From contig LT599017.1 in the NCBI GenBank assembly GCA_900079765.1, positions 2,139,766-2,203,765 of the forward strand: a stretch of 64,000 nucleotides of DNA, written 5' to 3'. The number at the start of each line of letters is the position of its first letter. Positions within the stretch are counted from its first letter, which is position 1. Shown here piece after piece: positions 8,678 through 17,858 of this stretch. A model generated the notes under the pieces. The model was not told the origin of the DNA, ran no database searches, and saw nothing but the letters and a program-made list of their open reading frames with translations. Position numbers and translations under genes: made by a program. The stretch is from an uncultured Eubacteriales bacterium. Lineage in GTDB: Bacteria; Bacillota; Clostridia; Oscillospirales; Oscillospiraceae.

Positions 8678-10006
8678 TTACCCCTCCTTATCACTCTTCT
8701 GCCGGACGGTGAGGATGACCGGCGTCCCCTCCAGGCCGAAGGTGTTGCGGATTTGATTTTCGATATAACGCTGGTACGAGAAGTGGAATAGCTGGGCGTC
8801 GTTACAAAAGACCACAAAGTGGGGAGGCTTGACACCCACCTGAGTCATGTAGTAGATCTTCAGACGGCGGCCCTTGTCTGTGGGGGGCTGGACCCGCCCC
8901 GTGGCATCTGCCAGGACGGTGTTGAGCATACCGGTGGTGATGCGCAGGGCGGCCTGGTCGGAGACGTAGTTAATCAGTTCAAAAAGCCGATCCACCCGCT
9001 GGCCGGTCTTGGCGGAGATAAAGAGGATGGGGGCATAGGTCATATAGGAGAGGTCCCGGCGGATATCGTTACGCATCTTGTCCATGGTCTTGTCGTCCTT
9101 CTCAATGGAATCCCACTTGTTGACGACGATAATGCAGGCCTTGCCCGCCTCATGGGCGAGACCTGCCACCTTGGTGTCCTGCTCGGTGACGCCTTCGCCC
9201 GCGTCGATCATGATAAGGCAGACGTCGGCCCGCTCAATCGCCATTGTGGCGCGGAGGACGGAGAACTTCTCGATGCGGTCGTCCACCTTGGCCTTCTTGC
9301 GCATGCCAGCGGTGTCGATGAGGATATACTTGCCCTTCTCGTTTTCAAAGTAGCTGTCCACCGCGTCCCGGGTGGTACCCGCCACATCGGAAACAATAAC
9401 CCGCTCCACCCCCAGGATACGGTTAACGAGGCTCGACTTGCCCACGTTGGGCTTGCCAATAACGGCCACCTTGATGGTGTCGCTCCCCTCTTCCTCCTCT
9501 TCCTCAGGGGGAAAGTACTTGAAACACTCGTCAAGCAGATCGCCGGTGCCGTGGCCATGAACAGCGGAAACGGCAATGGGGTCGCCCAGGCCCAGGTTGT
9601 AGAACTCGTAGATGTCAGGATTCGTCGCGCCTACCGAGTCCATCTTGTTCACCGCCAGCACCACGGGCTTGCCGGAGCGGAGAAGCAGATTCGCCACCTC
9701 CTGGTCAGAGGCGGTCATGCCGGTCTTGATGTCACAGACAAAGACGATAACGGTGGCGTTATCGATGGCAATCTCAGCCTGCTCACGCATGAAGGAGAGT
9801 ATCTCGTTGTCGGTGCCCGGCTCTATGCCGCCGGTATCCACCATGTCAAATTTGCGGTTACGCCACTCGCTCTCAGCGTACAGGCGATCCCGGGTGACGC
9901 CGGGGGTGTCCTCAACGATGGAGAGGCGTGCTCCCGCCAGCTTGTTGAAGAGCATGGATTTGCCCACATTGGGGCGGCCCACAATAGCAATCAGGGGTTT
10001 GGGCAT
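8678..10006 (-). CDS. der: Ribosome-assembly GTPase Der (EngA)
   Basis: A 442-residue essential GTPase with two tandem G domains, needed for maturation of the 50S ribosomal subunit. The first Walker A is GRPNVGKS at residues 8-15 and the second GKPNVGKSS lies near 184. Each has its DxxG (DTGG, DTAGM) and NKxD (NKMD, NKWD) motifs. A KH-like RNA-binding domain forms the C-terminus. Length and domain order are standard. Only two bases separate its stop from plsY, and 12 bases separate it from the upstream DUF512 gene. It is cytoplasmic and ribosome-associated. Confidence 0.98.
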   Translation of the reverse strand: MPKPLIAIVGRPNVGKSMLFNKLAGARLSIVEDTPGVTRDRLYAESEWRNRKFDMVDTGGIEPGTDNEILSFMREQAEIAIDNATVIVFVCDIKTGMTASDQEVANLLLRSGKPVVLAVNKMDSVGATNPDIYEFYNLGLGDPIAVSAVHGHGTGDLLDECFKYFPPEEEEEEGSDTIKVAVIGKPNVGKSSLVNRILGVERVIVSDVAGTTRDAVDSYFENEKGKYILIDTAGMRKKAKVDDRIEKFSVLRATMAIERADVCLIMIDAGEGVTEQDTKVAGLAHEAGKACIIVVNKWDSIEKDDKTMDKMRNDIRRDLSYMTYAPILFISAKTGQRVDRLFELINYVSDQAALRITTGMLNTVLADATGRVQPPTDKGRRLKIYYMTQVGVKPPHFVVFCNDAQLFHFSYQRYIENQIRNTFGLEGTPVILTVRQKSDKEG

Positions 10007-10018
10007 GGAATCACTTCC

Positions 10019-11326
10019 TTACGTTTCAAAGATAGCATCGCATAGGTCGAACCCGTCCTGGTTGACGGGACGGACTCGGACCTTCAGCTCACGCTCCACA
10101 TCGGCGATGGTGACGTCGTCCAGGAATACGTCCTCCCCGTGGCGAAGCATGTTGACAGGAATCAAGAGCCTTTCGCCCAGTTCCTTGCCCCGGAGCTGGG
10201 TAATTAGGTCCTTGCCGGTGATGAGCCCGGCCACATCAATGGTCTCCCCAAAAAAATTGTTCACCAAGGGAAAGACCTGGCCCTTCCTAGTATGACACTT
10301 TACGGCGGCCATATCAATAAGCGCGCTGATAAAAGGAGCTGCAGCCAAGCCAGTGGCGGCGGAGAATGGGGTGATGGATTCCACCTCATCCGCCAGGGAG
10401 AGGGCTGAGCGGAATTCTGTCATCAGCAGGCGGAGCATCCCCACACCGTTCTCGAGCTGGGTGTACTCCTCGTAATACTTGTTCTCCGGAAGAGCGCGGC
10501 CTGCCTTGAGGTAAAATTCGTCGGAACACCAGAAGAGGGTAGTGCCATGCTTTTCCCGGCAGGCACGGCCATACTCCTCCACCATATCCACCACAGCGGC
10601 TGCCTCGATTTTCTCATAAGGGCGCAGGTTGGAGAGGCCCTGGCGGTGCTTGGTGAGGCCCACAGGCACGATAGACACTGAGTTGACCCCCGGATAAAGG
10701 GAGGCCAGGTCCTCCATGCTGCGCTGGAGCTCCGGCCCGTCGTTGATGCCGGGGCAGGAGACGATTTGGCAGTTCATGGTGATGCCTGCCGCAGCAAAGC
10801 GCCGCAGGAGCTCCATCCCCGCGCCCCCGTTGCGGTGGCCCAGCATCTGGGCCCGCAGCTCGGGATTGGTGGCGTGGACCGAGATATTGAGGGGGGAGAT
10901 GCGCAGGTCGACGATGCGCTGCAGCTCCCGCTCTGAAAGGTTCGTCAGTGTAATATAGTTGCCCGTCAGGAAGGAGAGGCGGGCGTCGTCGTCCTTGAAG
11001 TAGAGGCTATCACGCATCCCCTGGGGAAGCTGATCCACAAAGCAAAAGATGCAGTTATTGGCGCAGCAGCGGGCCCGGTCCATGAGATAGGTCTCAAAAT
11101 TGAGTCCCAAGTCCTCCCCGTCCCGTTTCTTCACCCGGAGGGTGCGCGCGCTTCCGTCTAGGGTCTTCAGGGCGAGCTCCAGATGGGCATCGTAGGTATA
11201 GTATTTGTAATCCAGTACGTCCACGATGGGATGGGCCCCCACGTGGGTGAGGGTCTCCCCCACACGCACGCCGGCGCGCTCGGCGGGGCTGCCGGGGTCG
11301 ATGGACTGGATGACGGTAAGGCTCAT
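10019..11326 (-). CDS. DUF512 Fe-S protein with PDZ domain (TIGR03279-type)
   Basis: A 435-residue protein with an N-terminal PDZ-like domain (about 1-65, with GSPAERAGVRVGE), a cysteine motif CX3CX2C at residues 88, 92 and 95 like that of radical SAM proteins, and a C-terminal DUF512 domain. The family is widespread in Clostridia and cyanobacteria, usually next to der as here, and is annotated as a putative radical SAM or Fe-S protein; its reaction is unknown. Start 11326 is preferred to an in-frame upstream ATG at 11356 because AAGGAGGG precedes it. The link with der suggests a role near ribosome biogenesis, which is only an inference. Confidence 0.88.
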   Translation of the reverse strand: MSLTVIQSIDPGSPAERAGVRVGETLTHVGAHPIVDVLDYKYYTYDAHLELALKTLDGSARTLRVKKRDGEDLGLNFETYLMDRARCCANNCIFCFVDQLPQGMRDSLYFKDDDARLSFLTGNYITLTNLSERELQRIVDLRISPLNISVHATNPELRAQMLGHRNGGAGMELLRRFAAAGITMNCQIVSCPGINDGPELQRSMEDLASLYPGVNSVSIVPVGLTKHRQGLSNLRPYEKIEAAAVVDMVEEYGRACREKHGTTLFWCSDEFYLKAGRALPENKYYEEYTQLENGVGMLRLLMTEFRSALSLADEVESITPFSAATGLAAAPFISALIDMAAVKCHTRKGQVFPLVNNFFGETIDVAGLITGKDLITQLRGKELGERLLIPVNMLRHGEDVFLDDVTIADVERELKVRVRPVNQDGFDLCDAIFET

Positions 11327-11368
11327 GGAAACTCCCTCCTTGGGCTGTCCTTTCACACTCGCATTTCT

Positions 11369-11401
11369 AAAAAGAAAAGAGGGGTGTAATAACCCCCCTC
11401 T
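11369..11401 (-). terminator. Terminator after rpmF
   Basis: On the minus strand AGAGGGG / CCCCTCT form a hairpin followed by a T-rich run. No clear promoter is seen between it and the DUF512 gene, so some read-through into the der operon is possible. Confidence 0.75.
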
Positions 11402-11424
11402 TCCCTCTCTTTATGCTATGCTTT

Positions 11425-11619
11425 TTACTTCGCAGCCTCGGTCTCGGGCTTGCCCAGCACAATCCCGTTATAGGTCATGCAGGACTTGCACATCCGGTGG
11501 GGCAGGCGAAACGCGCCGCACTTGGGGCAGGTCGTGGCATTGGGAGTCTCCAGCTTCCATACGGAGCTGCGACGCTTGTTCCGGCGCTGCTTGGATACTT
11601 TACTTTTTGGAACCGCCAT
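11425..11619 (-). CDS. rpmF: 50S ribosomal protein L32
   Basis: A 64-residue ribosomal protein beginning MAVPKSKVSKQRRNKRR, the classic L32 N-terminus. Two zinc-ribbon cysteine pairs, CPKC (31, 34) and CKSC (44, 47), show it is the zinc-binding C+ form. ATG 11619 follows AAGGAGGTG. It lies 35 bases downstream of a YceD/DUF177 gene, the conserved pair found across bacteria, and is followed by a terminator. Confidence 0.97.
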   Translation of the reverse strand: MAVPKSKVSKQRRNKRRSSVWKLETPNATTCPKCGAFRLPHRMCKSCMTYNGIVLGKPETEAAK

Positions 11620-11654
11620 TGGTGACACCTCCTTGGTCTCTTCCCATTCAGGAT

Positions 11655-12164
11655 TTAATTCTCAGGTTTCTTATCATCCAACAGCTGCGCGAGCGCGGCC
11701 AAACGTGGATCGATGTCGGGCTTGCAGTTACAGGGGCCGTCGTTCAGATCCGCCCCGCACTTGGCGCAAAGTCCCTTGCACTCTTCTGAGCAGAGATGCT
11801 TGGTATCCATTTCAAGGATAAAGGTCTCCCGAACCAAGTCACCCAAGGGCAGCTCGTCCTTCTCCAAAAGAATGATCGTATCGCTCTCCTCCCCGGCCAG
11901 CTCGGTGGCCAGCAGGGTATCAAGGATGACGGTCTTCTCCCCGGTGAAAGGCTTGAGACAGCGGTCGCAGGTGAGCGCCAGCTTTGTTGACGCCTCGCAC
12001 TCCAGGACCAGGGCGCCAGCCATGTTCCGAACCAGCCCGGTCACATGTACGGGGTTGGGGGCGTAGTGCTCGCCGCTCCACTCCAGATCAGACAGGTCCA
12101 TCTGAAAGTCGAAAGGCAGGACAGCGCCGGGCACATGGATGATTTCACGCAGGTTCAGTCGCAT
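11655..12164 (-). CDS. YceD/DUF177-family protein
   Basis: A 169-residue cytoplasmic protein of the DUF177 family, which is almost always encoded just upstream of rpmF, as here. Family members in bacteria and plastids have been tied to large-subunit rRNA maturation and accumulation. Visible features are CDRCLKPF near residue 70 and the terminal cysteine cluster CSEECKGLCAKCGADLNDGPC, which is probably a metal site. Co-transcription with L32 fits a role in 50S assembly. Family identity is clear; the molecular activity is not established. Confidence 0.9.
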   Translation of the reverse strand: MRLNLREIIHVPGAVLPFDFQMDLSDLEWSGEHYAPNPVHVTGLVRNMAGALVLECEASTKLALTCDRCLKPFTGEKTVILDTLLATELAGEESDTIILLEKDELPLGDLVRETFILEMDTKHLCSEECKGLCAKCGADLNDGPCNCKPDIDPRLAALAQLLDDKKPEN

Positions 12165-12288
12165 AATTTTCTCCTCACAACGGTACAGCGGACATTATAC
12201 CGAAAAATCCGGGCAATGTCAAATACTTTCTTCTTTTTTCTTGCGGAGTGTGGTACACTGTCGATAGCTTATAATCGGAGGATGCCCG

Positions 12289-13248
12289 ATGAAGGAATTC
12301 ACCATACAGAAAAACGACGCGGGGCAGCGGCTGGACCGGTGGCTGGGCAAGACCCTGCCCCTCCTCCCCACGCCTTTGGCCCAGAAGTATATCCGGCTCA
12401 AGCGGGTAAAGCTCAACGGCAGGGGGGCCCAGCGGGATACCCGGCTGGCGCTTGGGGACGTACTACAATTATACATTAACGACGAGTTTTTTGATACCCC
12501 AAAAGAGGAAAATGCCTTTTTATCCATCTTTAATCCCCATCTGAGCGTCGTCTACGAGGACGAAAACCTCCTGCTGGTGGACAAGCGGCCGGGCATCGTG
12601 GTCCACCCCGACGAGACGGAGCGGGTGAACACCCTCATCACCCACATCCAAGCCTACCTCTACCAGAAGAAGGAGTGGAACCCCAGAGACGAGCACTCCT
12701 TCGCCCCCGCCCTGTGCAACCGCATCGACCGCAACACCGGCGGCATCGTCATCGCCGCCAAGAACGCTGAGACGCTGCGCGTTATGAATGACAAGATCAA
12801 AGACCGAGAGATTGAGAAGTACTATCTGGCAGCGGTGCTGGGGCGGATGAACCCTCCGGAGGGAAAGCTGGAAGGTTTCTTACTCAAGGACGAAGCCAAA
12901 AAGCAGGTGACGGTCTACCACCGGCCTATCCCCGGCGGGAAGAGCGCCGCTACCTTATATAAAACGCTCCGGGTGAAGGACGGTCTCTCTCTGGTGGAGT
13001 GCCAGCTCCTCACCGGGCGGACCCACCAGATCCGTGCCCAGTTCGCCGACGCGGGCTGCCCCCTGCTGGGGGACGGAAAGTATGGCCGTGAAAAAGAGAA
13101 CAAGAAATATGGACGCACGGGCGGGCAGGCCCTCTACTCCTACAAGCTCACGTTCACTTTCCCCACCGATGCGGGGATATTGGACGGGCTGCGGGGAAAA
13201 ACCTTTACTGTGGAGGACGTGGATTTCGTCGGGGAATACTTTAAATAA
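12289..13248 (+). CDS. RluA-family RNA pseudouridine synthase
   Basis: A 319-residue enzyme converting uridines in rRNA or tRNA to pseudouridine. It has an N-terminal S4 RNA-binding domain (about 12-65) and a catalytic domain with the nucleophilic aspartate at residue 147 in CNRIDRNTGG. This is the variant form found in one RluA subgroup rather than the common HRLDxxTSG. TGRTHQIRAQFADAGCPLLGDGKYG is the second family signature. The target position cannot be inferred. It stands alone, divergent from the YceD-rpmF operon and upstream of the pot promoter. Confidence 0.93.
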   Translation: MKEFTIQKNDAGQRLDRWLGKTLPLLPTPLAQKYIRLKRVKLNGRGAQRDTRLALGDVLQLYINDEFFDTPKEENAFLSIFNPHLSVVYEDENLLLVDKRPGIVVHPDETERVNTLITHIQAYLYQKKEWNPRDEHSFAPALCNRIDRNTGGIVIAAKNAETLRVMNDKIKDREIEKYYLAAVLGRMNPPEGKLEGFLLKDEAKKQVTVYHRPIPGGKSAATLYKTLRVKDGLSLVECQLLTGRTHQIRAQFADAGCPLLGDGKYGREKENKKYGRTGGQALYSYKLTFTFPTDAGILDGLRGKTFTVEDVDFVGEYFK

Positions 13249-13311
13249 TGCTTTGGGTTCGGGCCTTACAGCCGTAAAGCTTAGGGGCGAAAAAAACATT
13301 GCATTTTTTTG

Positions 13312-13340
13312 TTGACATTTGGGGCAATACCATATATATT
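13312..13340 (+). promoter_or_regulatory. Sigma-A promoter of the pot operon
   Basis: TTGACA (13312-13317), 17 bases, TATATT (13335-13340). Transcription should begin near 13347, only a few bases before a terminator hairpin. Confidence 0.8.
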
Positions 13341-13354
13341 TATTCCGTTAGAGG

Positions 13355-13390
13355 GGCGTACCCAACCGCCGGTGGGGTACGCCTTTTTTT
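13355..13390 (+). terminator. Terminator hairpin in the potA leader
   Basis: GGCGTACCC (13355-13363) pairs perfectly with GGGTACGCC (13375-13383), followed by seven T. It lies between the pot promoter and the potA start, so it would stop most transcripts unless it is overridden. Confidence 0.8.
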
Positions 13391-13422
13391 CCTTGTATAA
13401 ACCTACAGAACGGGGGAGGATA

Positions 13423-14556
13423 ATGGCAAAAGAATTAATCCGCCTGTCGGATTGCTTTATGAAATTTGAGGACGACGTAGTTTTGGACCACATCAACCTC
13501 TATATCAATGATAAGGAATTCCTCACGCTGCTCGGTCCCTCCGGCTGCGGCAAGACAACCACGCTTCGCATCATCGGTGGTTTTCTTAAGCCTACGGGAG
13601 GGGACGTGTTTTTTGACGGCGTGAGGATTAATGATGTCCCGCCCCACAAACGGAAGGTCAACACGGTTTTCCAGAAGTATGCCCTGTTCACCCACATGAA
13701 CATCTTTGAGAATGTGGCCTTCGGCCTGCGCATCTCCAAGACACCGGAGGCCGAGCTTACGGCGCGGGTAGAGGAGGCTTTAGCCCTGGTAAACTTGGCG
13801 GGGTATGGGAAACGGAGCGTCAACTCCCTCTCCGGCGGACAGCAGCAGCGCGTCGCCATAGCCCGGGCCATCGTGAATCGGCCTCAGGTGCTCCTACTGG
13901 ACGAGCCGCTGGGCGCGCTGGACCTAAAGCTCCGCAAGGACATGCAGGTGGAGCTCAAGCGCATCCAGCAGCAGGTTGGCATCACGTTCATCTACGTCAC
14001 CCACGACCAGGAGGAAGCCCTCACCATGTCGGATACCGTGGTGGTTATGAACGAGGGCAAGATCCAGCAGATTGGCTCCCCCGAGGCCATCTACAACGAG
14101 CCGAAGAACGCCTTTGTGGCCGACTTCATCGGTGAGAGCAACATTATCGACGGCGTGATGTACGAGGACAAGATGGTGGGGATGTACGGCAAAAAATTCC
14201 CCTGTCTGGACAGCGGCTTTGCTCCCAACGAGCCGGTGGACATCGTCATCCGGCCCGAGGACATTGACATTGTCTCCGTGGCGGAAGGCCAGCTCACCGG
14301 CACGGTGACCGAGGTCACCTTCAAGGGGATGCACTACGATATCATCGTAGACTTTCGCGGTTTCAAGTGGCTCATCCAGACCACCGACTACTCCCCCGTT
14401 GGCACCAAAATCGGCGTGAAGATTGACCCAGACGGTTTCCACATCATGAAGAAGAGCCAGTACTCCGGTATGTTCGGGGACTACAGCTCCTATTCCGCCG
14501 AGTACGACGAGCTCAACGAGGAGCCCGCCGACGAGGAGGAAGAGGATGAAGAGTAA
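13423..14556 (+). CDS. potA: Spermidine/putrescine ABC transporter ATPase
   Basis: A 377-residue ATPase that powers polyamine import. Walker A GPSGCGKT is at residues 38-45; the ABC signature LSGGQQQR and Walker B VLLLDEP follow, then a C-terminal TOBE-type domain. The C-terminus ends in a long acidic tail ([12 protein letters not shown]), unusual but within the family. Start 13423 is fixed by GGGGGAGG six bases upstream; the open frame extends further back through the leader hairpin but has no ribosome site there. It overlaps potB by 11 bases. First gene of potABCD. Confidence 0.95.
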   Translation: MAKELIRLSDCFMKFEDDVVLDHINLYINDKEFLTLLGPSGCGKTTTLRIIGGFLKPTGGDVFFDGVRINDVPPHKRKVNTVFQKYALFTHMNIFENVAFGLRISKTPEAELTARVEEALALVNLAGYGKRSVNSLSGGQQQRVAIARAIVNRPQVLLLDEPLGALDLKLRKDMQVELKRIQQQVGITFIYVTHDQEEALTMSDTVVVMNEGKIQQIGSPEAIYNEPKNAFVADFIGESNIIDGVMYEDKMVGMYGKKFPCLDSGFAPNEPVDIVIRPEDIDIVSVAEGQLTGTVTEVTFKGMHYDIIVDFRGFKWLIQTTDYSPVGTKIGVKIDPDGFHIMKKSQYSGMFGDYSSYSAEYDELNEEPADEEEEDEE

Positions 14557-15397
14557 CAAGGGTCTCGCCGCGCCTTATGTGGCATGGATGGCCGTCTTCG
14601 TGGTGGCCCCGCTGCTGCTCATCGTGGTATACGCCTTCACCGGCAAGGACGGCGGCTTTACACTGGCGAATTTCTCAACCATGAACCAGTACCTGGGCGT
14701 CTTCGGCAACTCCTTCCTGCTGGCGATCATCGCCACCCTGATCTGTATCCTGCTGGGCTATCCTCTGGCCTATTTCCTGGCCCGGTCGGGCGGCTTTCTA
14801 AAAAGCATTGCCACCATGCTCATTATGCTCCCCATGTGGATGAATTTTCTCCTGCGCACTTACTCGTGGATGTCCATTCTGGAGGATACGGGGCTAATCA
14901 ACAAGCTATTGCAGGCAATCCACTTCTTTGACCTGTGGAACAGTCTTTTGGGCACCAACATCGAATTCTTTCACATGATCAACACTCCCGGTGCGGTGGT
15001 GTTGGGGATGGTTTACAACTATCTTCCCTTTATGGTACTGCCCATTTTCTCGGTCATTGTAAAAATCGACCCCCGGCTCATCGAGGCGGCCCAGGACCTG
15101 GGGGCCAACAGCCGGAAGGTCTTCCAGCGGGTGACCTTTCCGCTGAGCCTGCCCGGCGTGCTGTCTGGTGTTACGATGGTGTTCATCCCCTCGGTGTCCA
15201 CCTTCGTCATCACTAAGCTCCTCGGCGGCGGGATGACCATGATGCTGGGCGACCTTATCGAGATGCAGTTTTTGGGTGCCGCCTACAACCCCCATCTGGG
15301 CTCCGCAATCTCCCTTGTAATGATGGTCATCGTGCTGGTTTGCATGGCCGTAATGAACCGGTTTGGTGAGGGCGAGGAGGAGGCGATGCTGCTGTGA
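14546..15397 (+). CDS. potB: Spermidine/putrescine ABC transporter permease PotB
   Basis: A 283-residue inner-membrane permease with about six spans. The EAA loop that docks on the ATPase is seen as [25 protein letters not shown]. The start codon lies inside the end of potA with an AGGAGGA site in the potA acidic tail codons, so translation is coupled. Its last codons overlap potC by four bases. With PotC it forms the membrane channel for polyamines delivered by PotD. Confidence 0.94.
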   Translation: MKSNKGLAAPYVAWMAVFVVAPLLLIVVYAFTGKDGGFTLANFSTMNQYLGVFGNSFLLAIIATLICILLGYPLAYFLARSGGFLKSIATMLIMLPMWMNFLLRTYSWMSILEDTGLINKLLQAIHFFDLWNSLLGTNIEFFHMINTPGAVVLGMVYNYLPFMVLPIFSVIVKIDPRLIEAAQDLGANSRKVFQRVTFPLSLPGVLSGVTMVFIPSVSTFVITKLLGGGMTMMLGDLIEMQFLGAAYNPHLGSAISLVMMVIVLVCMAVMNRFGEGEEEAMLL

Positions 15398-16257
15398 AGA
15401 AGAACGGCTTTTTCTCTAATCTCTTTATGGTGTTGGTATTCCTCTTCCTCTACGCGCCCATTTTCGTCCTCATCGTCTTCTCCTTCAACGCGCTCAAGAG
15501 CCGGACGGTGTGGGGCGGGTTCTCCCTTCAGTGGTATATCCAGCTCTTCCAGAACACCCGCATTCTGGACGCGCTCAAGACCACGCTGCTCATCTCGGTC
15601 ATCGCGGCGGTGGTTGCCACCATCGCGGGTACGGCGGCTGCTATCGGGTTCCACAACATGAAACGGCGGCCCCGTGGCATCTTAATGACGGTGAGCAACG
15701 TGACCATGACCAACGCCGAGATCATCACCGGCGTATCCATGATGCTCCTCTTCGTCTTCGCAGGGCGGGTCCTGGGGTTCAATCAGGGGTTCGGCACTCT
15801 GCTGATCGCTCACATCACCTTTGATATCCCTTATGTCATCTTATCGGTGATGCCCAAGCTCCGCCAGCTCGACCCCAACATTTACGAGGCAGCCCAGGAC
15901 CTGGGAGCCACCGGCCTTCTCGCCTTCCGCAAGGTGGTGCTGCCCGAGATCATGCCCGGCGTGCTCAACGGTATGCTTATCGCCTTCACCATGAGTATCG
16001 ACGACTTCATCATCAGCTACTTCACGGCGGGCAGCGAGACCACTACCCTTGCCCTGGAGATCTACTCCATGACGCGCAAGCGCATCAGCCCGGAGATCAA
16101 CGCGCTGAGTACCCTCATGTTCCTTACGGTACTCATCCTGCTGGTGGTGGTCAACGTCCGCCAGACCCGGCAGGAGAGCGCCGAAAAGCGCAAAGCCGCC
16201 AAACTGATCCCCGTGGAGACCGCAGCCCTCATCGACGAGACTGAGGAAGGGCTTTGA
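15394..16257 (+). CDS. potC: Spermidine/putrescine ABC transporter permease PotC
   Basis: A 287-residue permease, partner of PotB, with about six membrane spans and the docking loop [25 protein letters not shown]. Translation starts at GTG 15394, in a GTGA overlap with the potB stop. The C-terminal 30 residues are hydrophilic and probably cytoplasmic. The segment DDFIISYFTAG is typical of PotC and of related putrescine permeases. Together with PotA, B and D it makes a complete importer. Confidence 0.94.
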   Translation: MKKNGFFSNLFMVLVFLFLYAPIFVLIVFSFNALKSRTVWGGFSLQWYIQLFQNTRILDALKTTLLISVIAAVVATIAGTAAAIGFHNMKRRPRGILMTVSNVTMTNAEIITGVSMMLLFVFAGRVLGFNQGFGTLLIAHITFDIPYVILSVMPKLRQLDPNIYEAAQDLGATGLLAFRKVVLPEIMPGVLNGMLIAFTMSIDDFIISYFTAGSETTTLALEIYSMTRKRISPEINALSTLMFLTVLILLVVVNVRQTRQESAEKRKAAKLIPVETAALIDETEEGL

Positions 16258-16320
16258 ACCGTTTCCCTGCGCCGGATTTCCGGTTTTGATTTAATTTTTG
16301 AAAGGGGCAAAAGAAAGGAA

Positions 16321-17370
16321 TTGAAAAGGACTCTGGCAATCATGCTGTCCGCGGCGATGCTCGTGGGCGCCCTGTCCGGCTGCGGCAGCACCGGCGCAGC
16401 CAAGAACGAGGTAAAGGTGTACAACTGGGGCGAGTATATCGACGAAAGCATCTTTGACGACTTTGAGGCCCAGACCGGCATCAAGGTGGTCTATCGAACC
16501 TTCACCGACAACGAGTCCATGTACGCGAACCTCTCTTCTGGCGGCGCGGACTACGACGTCATCATCCCCTCCGACTATATGATCTCCCGCATGATCGACG
16601 AGGATATGCTGGAGAAGCTGGACTTTGCCAATATCCCCAACTTCAGCGACATCGACCCCACTTTGAAGAATCCCGACTACGACCCCACGGGCGAGTACAG
16701 CGTGCCCTACACCTGGGGCACCGTGGGCATTATCTACAACACCACCAAAGTGACCAAGCCCGTTGATAGCTGGGATATCCTTTTCGACTCGGACTACGCG
16801 GGACAGATTTTGATGTTTGATAACTCCCGGGACGCAATCGGCATTGCCCTCAAGTACCTGGGCTACTCCTATAACACCACCGACGAACAGCAGATCAAGG
16901 AGGCCGTCGACCTGCTGGTACAGCAACGCTCGGACGGGTTGGTGCAGTCCTACGTGATGGACCAGATTTTCGACAAGCTGGAGGGCGGCGAAGCCGCCAT
17001 CGGCCCCTACTACGCCGGGGATTTCATCACCATGCATGAGGTAAACCCCGATCTGGCCTTCTGCCTGCCCAAGGAGGGCTCCAACGTCTTCGTGGACGCC
17101 ATGTGCATCCCCAAAGGGGCGGTCAATAAAGCAAACGCCGAAGCCTTCATCAATTTCATGTGCTCCACCGATGCGGGGCTTGCCAACTGCGAGGCCACCG
17201 GGTATTCCACCCCCCTCCTCTCCGTAAGAGACGCCCTGCCCGACGAGGTGAAGAACGACAGCGTCGCCTACCCCGACAGCGAGGCACTGAGCCGGTGCGA
17301 GAGCTTTGTCAACCTGCCCCAGAATATTCTGGACCTTTACGACAGCGAGTGGCTACGGCTCAAGACCTGA
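16321..17370 (+). CDS. potD: Spermidine/putrescine-binding lipoprotein PotD
   Basis: A 349-residue extracellular binding lipoprotein that delivers polyamine to PotBC. The signal peptide ends in the lipobox LSGC with the lipidated cysteine at residue 21. VKVYNWGEYID and YDVIIPSDYMISRM are PotD-family segments that line the ligand pocket. The start is TTG 16321; no ATG or GTG lies upstream in frame, and the next ATG (16342) would leave a very short signal peptide. The nearest purine-rich site is close, so initiation may be modest. A strong terminator follows, closing potABCD. Spermidine versus putrescine preference is not resolvable here. Confidence 0.93.
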   Translation: MKRTLAIMLSAAMLVGALSGCGSTGAAKNEVKVYNWGEYIDESIFDDFEAQTGIKVVYRTFTDNESMYANLSSGGADYDVIIPSDYMISRMIDEDMLEKLDFANIPNFSDIDPTLKNPDYDPTGEYSVPYTWGTVGIIYNTTKVTKPVDSWDILFDSDYAGQILMFDNSRDAIGIALKYLGYSYNTTDEQQIKEAVDLLVQQRSDGLVQSYVMDQIFDKLEGGEAAIGPYYAGDFITMHEVNPDLAFCLPKEGSNVFVDAMCIPKGAVNKANAEAFINFMCSTDAGLANCEATGYSTPLLSVRDALPDEVKNDSVAYPDSEALSRCESFVNLPQNILDLYDSEWLRLKT

Positions 17371-17377
17371 TAACAAA

Positions 17378-17417
17378 GATGGGAGCATCAAAGGATGCTC
17401 CCATCTTCTTGCATTTT
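17378..17417 (+). terminator. Terminator of the pot operon
   Basis: A perfect 12-bp stem GATGGGAGCATC / GATGCTCCCATC with a four-base loop and a following T-rich run. Confidence 0.88.
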
Positions 17418-17437
17418 TCTTCCTTTTATTGTACACT
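17409..17437 (+). promoter_or_regulatory. Promoter of the thioesterase/YbaK/DUF308 operon
   Basis: TTGCAT (17409-17414), 17 bases, TACACT (17432-17437), about 25 bases ahead of the first start codon and overlapping the tail of the pot terminator. Confidence 0.6.
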
Positions 17438-17462
17438 GGAGCTATCAAAGGAGCGATGAATC

Positions 17463-17855
17463 GTGTCGATTGCAATAGGAACCAAAGGCCGGGCGGATGC
17501 TCTGGTTATGGAAGAAAATACTGCTGCCGCGGTCGGGTCGGGAAGCTTGAGCGTTTTTGCCACGCCCAGCTTGGCCGCCCTGATGGAGCGCGCCGCCGTG
17601 GAGGCCCTGGCCCCATACCTTGCCGAGGGAGAGAGCTCGGTGGGCACCAGCCTCTCTATCGCCCACGACGCCGCCACCCCGGTGGGTATGACCGTGTGGG
17701 CCGAGGCCGAGGTAACGACGGTGGACCGCCGTAAAATCAGCTTTACCGTCCGCGCCTTCGATAGCGCTGGGCAGATCGGCAGCGGAACCCACGAGCGTTT
17801 CCTCGTGGACGCCGCCAAATTCACTGCAAAAGCCCAGAGCAGAAAGGGAACCTGA
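17463..17855 (+). CDS. Thioesterase-family protein (FlK-like hot dog)
   Basis: A 130-residue single hot-dog protein resembling the fluoroacetyl-CoA thioesterase FlK group. The segment TPSLAALMERAAVEALAPYL carries the threonine and glutamate, and SLSIAHDAATPVGM the histidine, in the order used by FlK for catalysis. Most members of this group are generic or uncharacterised acyl-CoA thioesterases, so fluoroacetate is not implied. It starts at GTG 17463 with a GGAG site. Three bases separate it from the YbaK-like gene downstream, forming a small operon with no obvious common pathway. Confidence 0.82.
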   Translation: MSIAIGTKGRADALVMEENTAAAVGSGSLSVFATPSLAALMERAAVEALAPYLAEGESSVGTSLSIAHDAATPVGMTVWAEAEVTTVDRRKISFTVRAFDSAGQIGSGTHERFLVDAAKFTAKAQSRKGT

Positions 17856-17858
17856 TTC

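Noticed and set aside
8819-10045. Plus-strand open frame of 408 codons opposite der
   Set aside because: It is the antisense shadow of der in GC-rich codons, with no ribosome site or known domain.
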